Positions 13,366 to 15,090 of a stretch of 15,090 nucleotides of DNA are shown piece by piece. Positions within the stretch are counted from its first letter, which is position 1. Each line of letters starts with the position of its first letter. The stretch spans positions 1-15,090 of the forward strand of contig OMRN01000351.1 in NCBI GenBank assembly GCA_900313265.1, in the 5' to 3' direction. The notes under the pieces were generated by a model that ran no database searches, had not been told where the DNA came from, and saw only the letters and a program-made list of their open reading frames with translations. Made by a program: the position numbers and the translations under genes. This DNA comes from an uncultured Lachnospiraceae bacterium. GTDB taxonomy: Bacteria > Bacillota > Clostridia > Lachnospirales > Lachnospiraceae.

Positions 13366-15090
13366 TTACTCAATAAGTTCACTCACCGTCATATCATGAA
13401 GGTTTTCGGATTTTAAGATCCTCCCAAGTACCTTAAGCATGGTCTGTTCGTACCTCTCTGCGATTTCTTCCGAATAGTATCTGGTACGGTAAAACAAAAG
13501 CAGATATCTGGCATTCGGCATGTCGTAAACCTGAACCACAAACCGGAAGATTGCCGTCTGCTGGTTATAGGGAATCCAGAATTGGGTAAACCCCATCTTC
13601 TTTGCGATTCCGCCGCTTGTGATATCCGTGGTTTCATAAACAAACATCACCGAATCGTTTTCCGGAACTTTCTCACTCTCCGCTACCCAGTCGCAAATCG
13701 AATAACGAATTCCGTCATTGGACTGCTTTTTTATCTCCGTAAGCAGTTCTTCGATTCGCATCTCTCCGGTAATGTCCAATCCGACGGGAAGATGCCTGTA
13801 CACGATGCCCATCGCCCGGTTCGTTACCTCATCCGTCCGGTTATGGAAAACCCAGTTAAGATACGGATGATCCGCATGGTTGCATTCTCTTTGTGCCAGA
13901 AGGCTCGCCAGAAGAAACAGTGCGTTTTTGGAAAAACCGCTTTTTGTTTCAAAATCTTTTAACACTTCCGTCGAAACATCTTTCAACGGAACCATCCTTT
14001 TCCCGACGCCCTCTTCTTTCTCATTCCGGTCCGGTTTTACGCATACGTCCCATGTCCGGTTTCCGTATTTTTTTATAAAGTAATCCCGGGCTTTATGATA
14101 TTCCGGTAAATCTTTCTTCCCGGCCTCTGATTTCAGATAGGTATAGAACGTATCGGGAGGCAGCGGCTCATTCATATACGCGGCATAAAGCGCTTTGTGA
14201 AACAGCCCGAAGGACAATCCGTCCACAATCAGGTGATGGAACTCAATAAAAAGATAGGCTTCTGTTTCTTCCACAATGTAGACGGCCGCTTTATATAAGG
14301 GACAGCCGGTCATCTTATAAATTCCGGCAAACGTCTGCTTAATTTGTTCGAATTCTTCTTTCGTGACATGTTCCGTTTTCGCCGGCGTAATGACAGACGG
14401 ATCAAACCGCTGCACCGGAATGCCCTCCCCGTCCGTTTCCACAACGGTCCGAAAAATCGGATATTCGGCAATCACGCGGTTTAAGGCATCGCAGATTTTC
14501 CCGGCGTTATTCACATCATCCAGCCGGTATGTCAGGGAAAGACCCCACATGGCTTTGTCTTCGGCGCTCATCTGAGACTGATAGATTTTCATCTGTGTGG
14601 CGGTAAGCGGACAGGCTTTCTTTCCGGCCTCTTTTTCCGTCTCCGTCTCATCCTGCTGCCCCGTTTTGCTTCCGGATACGCTTTTCTTTCGATAAATACC
14701 GGCAATCTCACGAATGACGGATCCCGAATAGATATCCGCTGCCGTAAGTCCTTCCTCCTTCAGTTCGGCAAGGAGAGCCATGGTCTTTAAGGAATCTCCT
14801 CCGAGAAGGAAGAAATCATCGTTTAATCCGACCCGGTCAAGTTTCAGTACCTTTGCCACCGACTCACACAGCTTTGTTTCAAATTCATCCGTCGGCGGAA
14901 CATAGTCGGTTTTATACTGTTTAATTCCCGGCGCCTTTAATGCCTTTTTATCCACTTTTCCGGTTGGCAGAAGAGGGATTCGGTCAATCTTTACATAGTA
15001 CGACGGAATCATGTAGTACGGCAGACGGCTTCCGAGTTTCTCCTTCATTTTTGCTTCGTCAAAAGACAAATCGTCCGTATAATACAGACA
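13366..15090 (-). CDS. Non-ribosomal peptide synthetase, 3' part (end of A domain, T, C); 5' end outside window
   Basis: The frame is open to the right edge and the first visible residues (CLYYTDD) align with an internal stretch of the neighbouring synthetase (CLYYKGE), so the gene is cut by the window; 574 residues are visible. In visible numbering: end of the adenylation domain with PLLPTGKVDKKAL (about 40-52), carrier domain with GGDSLKTM (Ser100), a charged T-C linker (about 138-158) rich in Glu, Lys and Thr, and a condensation domain with HHLIVDG (285-291) running to the C-terminus. There is no thioesterase. The condensation domain shares the same local patterns as the downstream synthetase (DTFYTYL, IRYSICDWV against IRYGIYEWV), so the two genes are paralogues. 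Read in operon order, its C domain could pair with the adenylation-carrier unit of the next synthetase. Its substrate-binding region is outside the window, so specificity cannot be judged. The gene may contain more upstream modules. Confidence 0.92.
   Translation of the reverse strand, partial: CLYYTDDLSFDEAKMKEKLGSRLPYYMIPSYYVKIDRIPLLPTGKVDKKALKAPGIKQYKTDYVPPTDEFETKLCESVAKVLKLDRVGLNDDFFLLGGDSLKTMALLAELKEEGLTAADIYSGSVIREIAGIYRKKSVSGSKTGQQDETETEKEAGKKACPLTATQMKIYQSQMSAEDKAMWGLSLTYRLDDVNNAGKICDALNRVIAEYPIFRTVVETDGEGIPVQRFDPSVITPAKTEHVTKEEFEQIKQTFAGIYKMTGCPLYKAAVYIVEETEAYLFIEFHHLIVDGLSFGLFHKALYAAYMNEPLPPDTFYTYLKSEAGKKDLPEYHKARDYFIKKYGNRTWDVCVKPDRNEKEEGVGKRMVPLKDVSTEVLKDFETKSGFSKNALFLLASLLAQRECNHADHPYLNWVFHNRTDEVTNRAMGIVYRHLPVGLDITGEMRIEELLTEIKKQSNDGIRYSICDWVAESEKVPENDSVMFVYETTDITSGGIAKKMGFTQFWIPYNQQTAIFRFVVQVYDMPNARYLLLFYRTRYYSEEIAERYEQTMLKVLGRILKSENLHDMTVSELIE

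Noticed and set aside
13329..13382. Upstream ATG of GH3 copy 1 at 13382
   Set aside because: It lies inside the preceding synthetase gene with no good ribosome binding site; the ATG at 13328 has GGGAGGAG at ideal spacing.
15067..15069. TTG at 15069 as the start of the right-edge synthetase
   Set aside because: The frame stays open to the window edge and the upstream residues align with internal sequence of the paralogous synthetase.
1..15090. CRISPR arrays, tRNA or rRNA genes, insertion sequences
   Set aside because: No regularly spaced repeats, no tRNA- or rRNA-like sequence and no transposase gene were seen on reading both strands.

Overview
The window looks like chromosomal DNA from a Gram-positive anaerobe of the class Clostridia, most likely a Lachnospiraceae-type gut or rumen bacterium. 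This is inferred from strong GGAGG-type ribosome binding sites, moderate GC, a lipobox lipoprotein, the RsbU/SpoIIE-type phosphatase with a STAS partner, and the general style of the proteins. No rRNA or marker gene is present, so the family-level placement is tentative.

Left edge, plus strand (1-1393): the 3' end of a gene resembling the TPR-containing C-terminus of SunS-like family 2 glycosyltransferases, followed after 21 bases by a secreted lipoprotein with a predicted beta-helix. A 19-bp perfect hairpin (1430-1470), carrying a GGTGCCAGGCAC core and preceded by a partial direct copy, separates these genes from a convergent operon.

The rest of the window (1477-15090) is one minus-strand gene train that enters from beyond the right edge. 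In transcription order it encodes: (1) a non-ribosomal peptide synthetase (NRPS) cut by the window edge, with visible order A(end)-T-C; (2) a GH3-family acyl-adenylate/amide synthetase; (3) a complete 986-aa NRPS with order A-T-C; (4) and (5) two ABC exporter half-transporters forming an asymmetric heterodimer; (6) a second, divergent GH3-family enzyme; (7) a STAS anti-sigma-factor antagonist; (8) a membrane-anchored PP2C (SpoIIE/RsbU-type) phosphatase. Gaps run from an 8-base overlap to 65 bases, and no internal promoter or terminator was recognised, so co-transcription is likely.

Working model (inference): the two synthetases read end to end as A-T-C-A-T-C, giving a short acyl-peptide or amide assembly line with a terminal condensation domain and no thioesterase. 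The two GH3 enzymes would make further ATP-dependent amide (or adenylate-derived) bonds before or after the line. The heterodimeric exporter would move the product across the membrane. The STAS/phosphatase pair would couple synthesis to a signal sensed outside the cell. The adenylation domain of the complete synthetase lacks the Asp that normally holds an alpha-amino group, so its substrate may not be an ordinary alpha-amino acid. The combination of two GH3 enzymes, terminal-C NRPS proteins, an exporter and a partner-switching pair in one operon is the most unusual content here; I do not recognise it as a characterised pathway.
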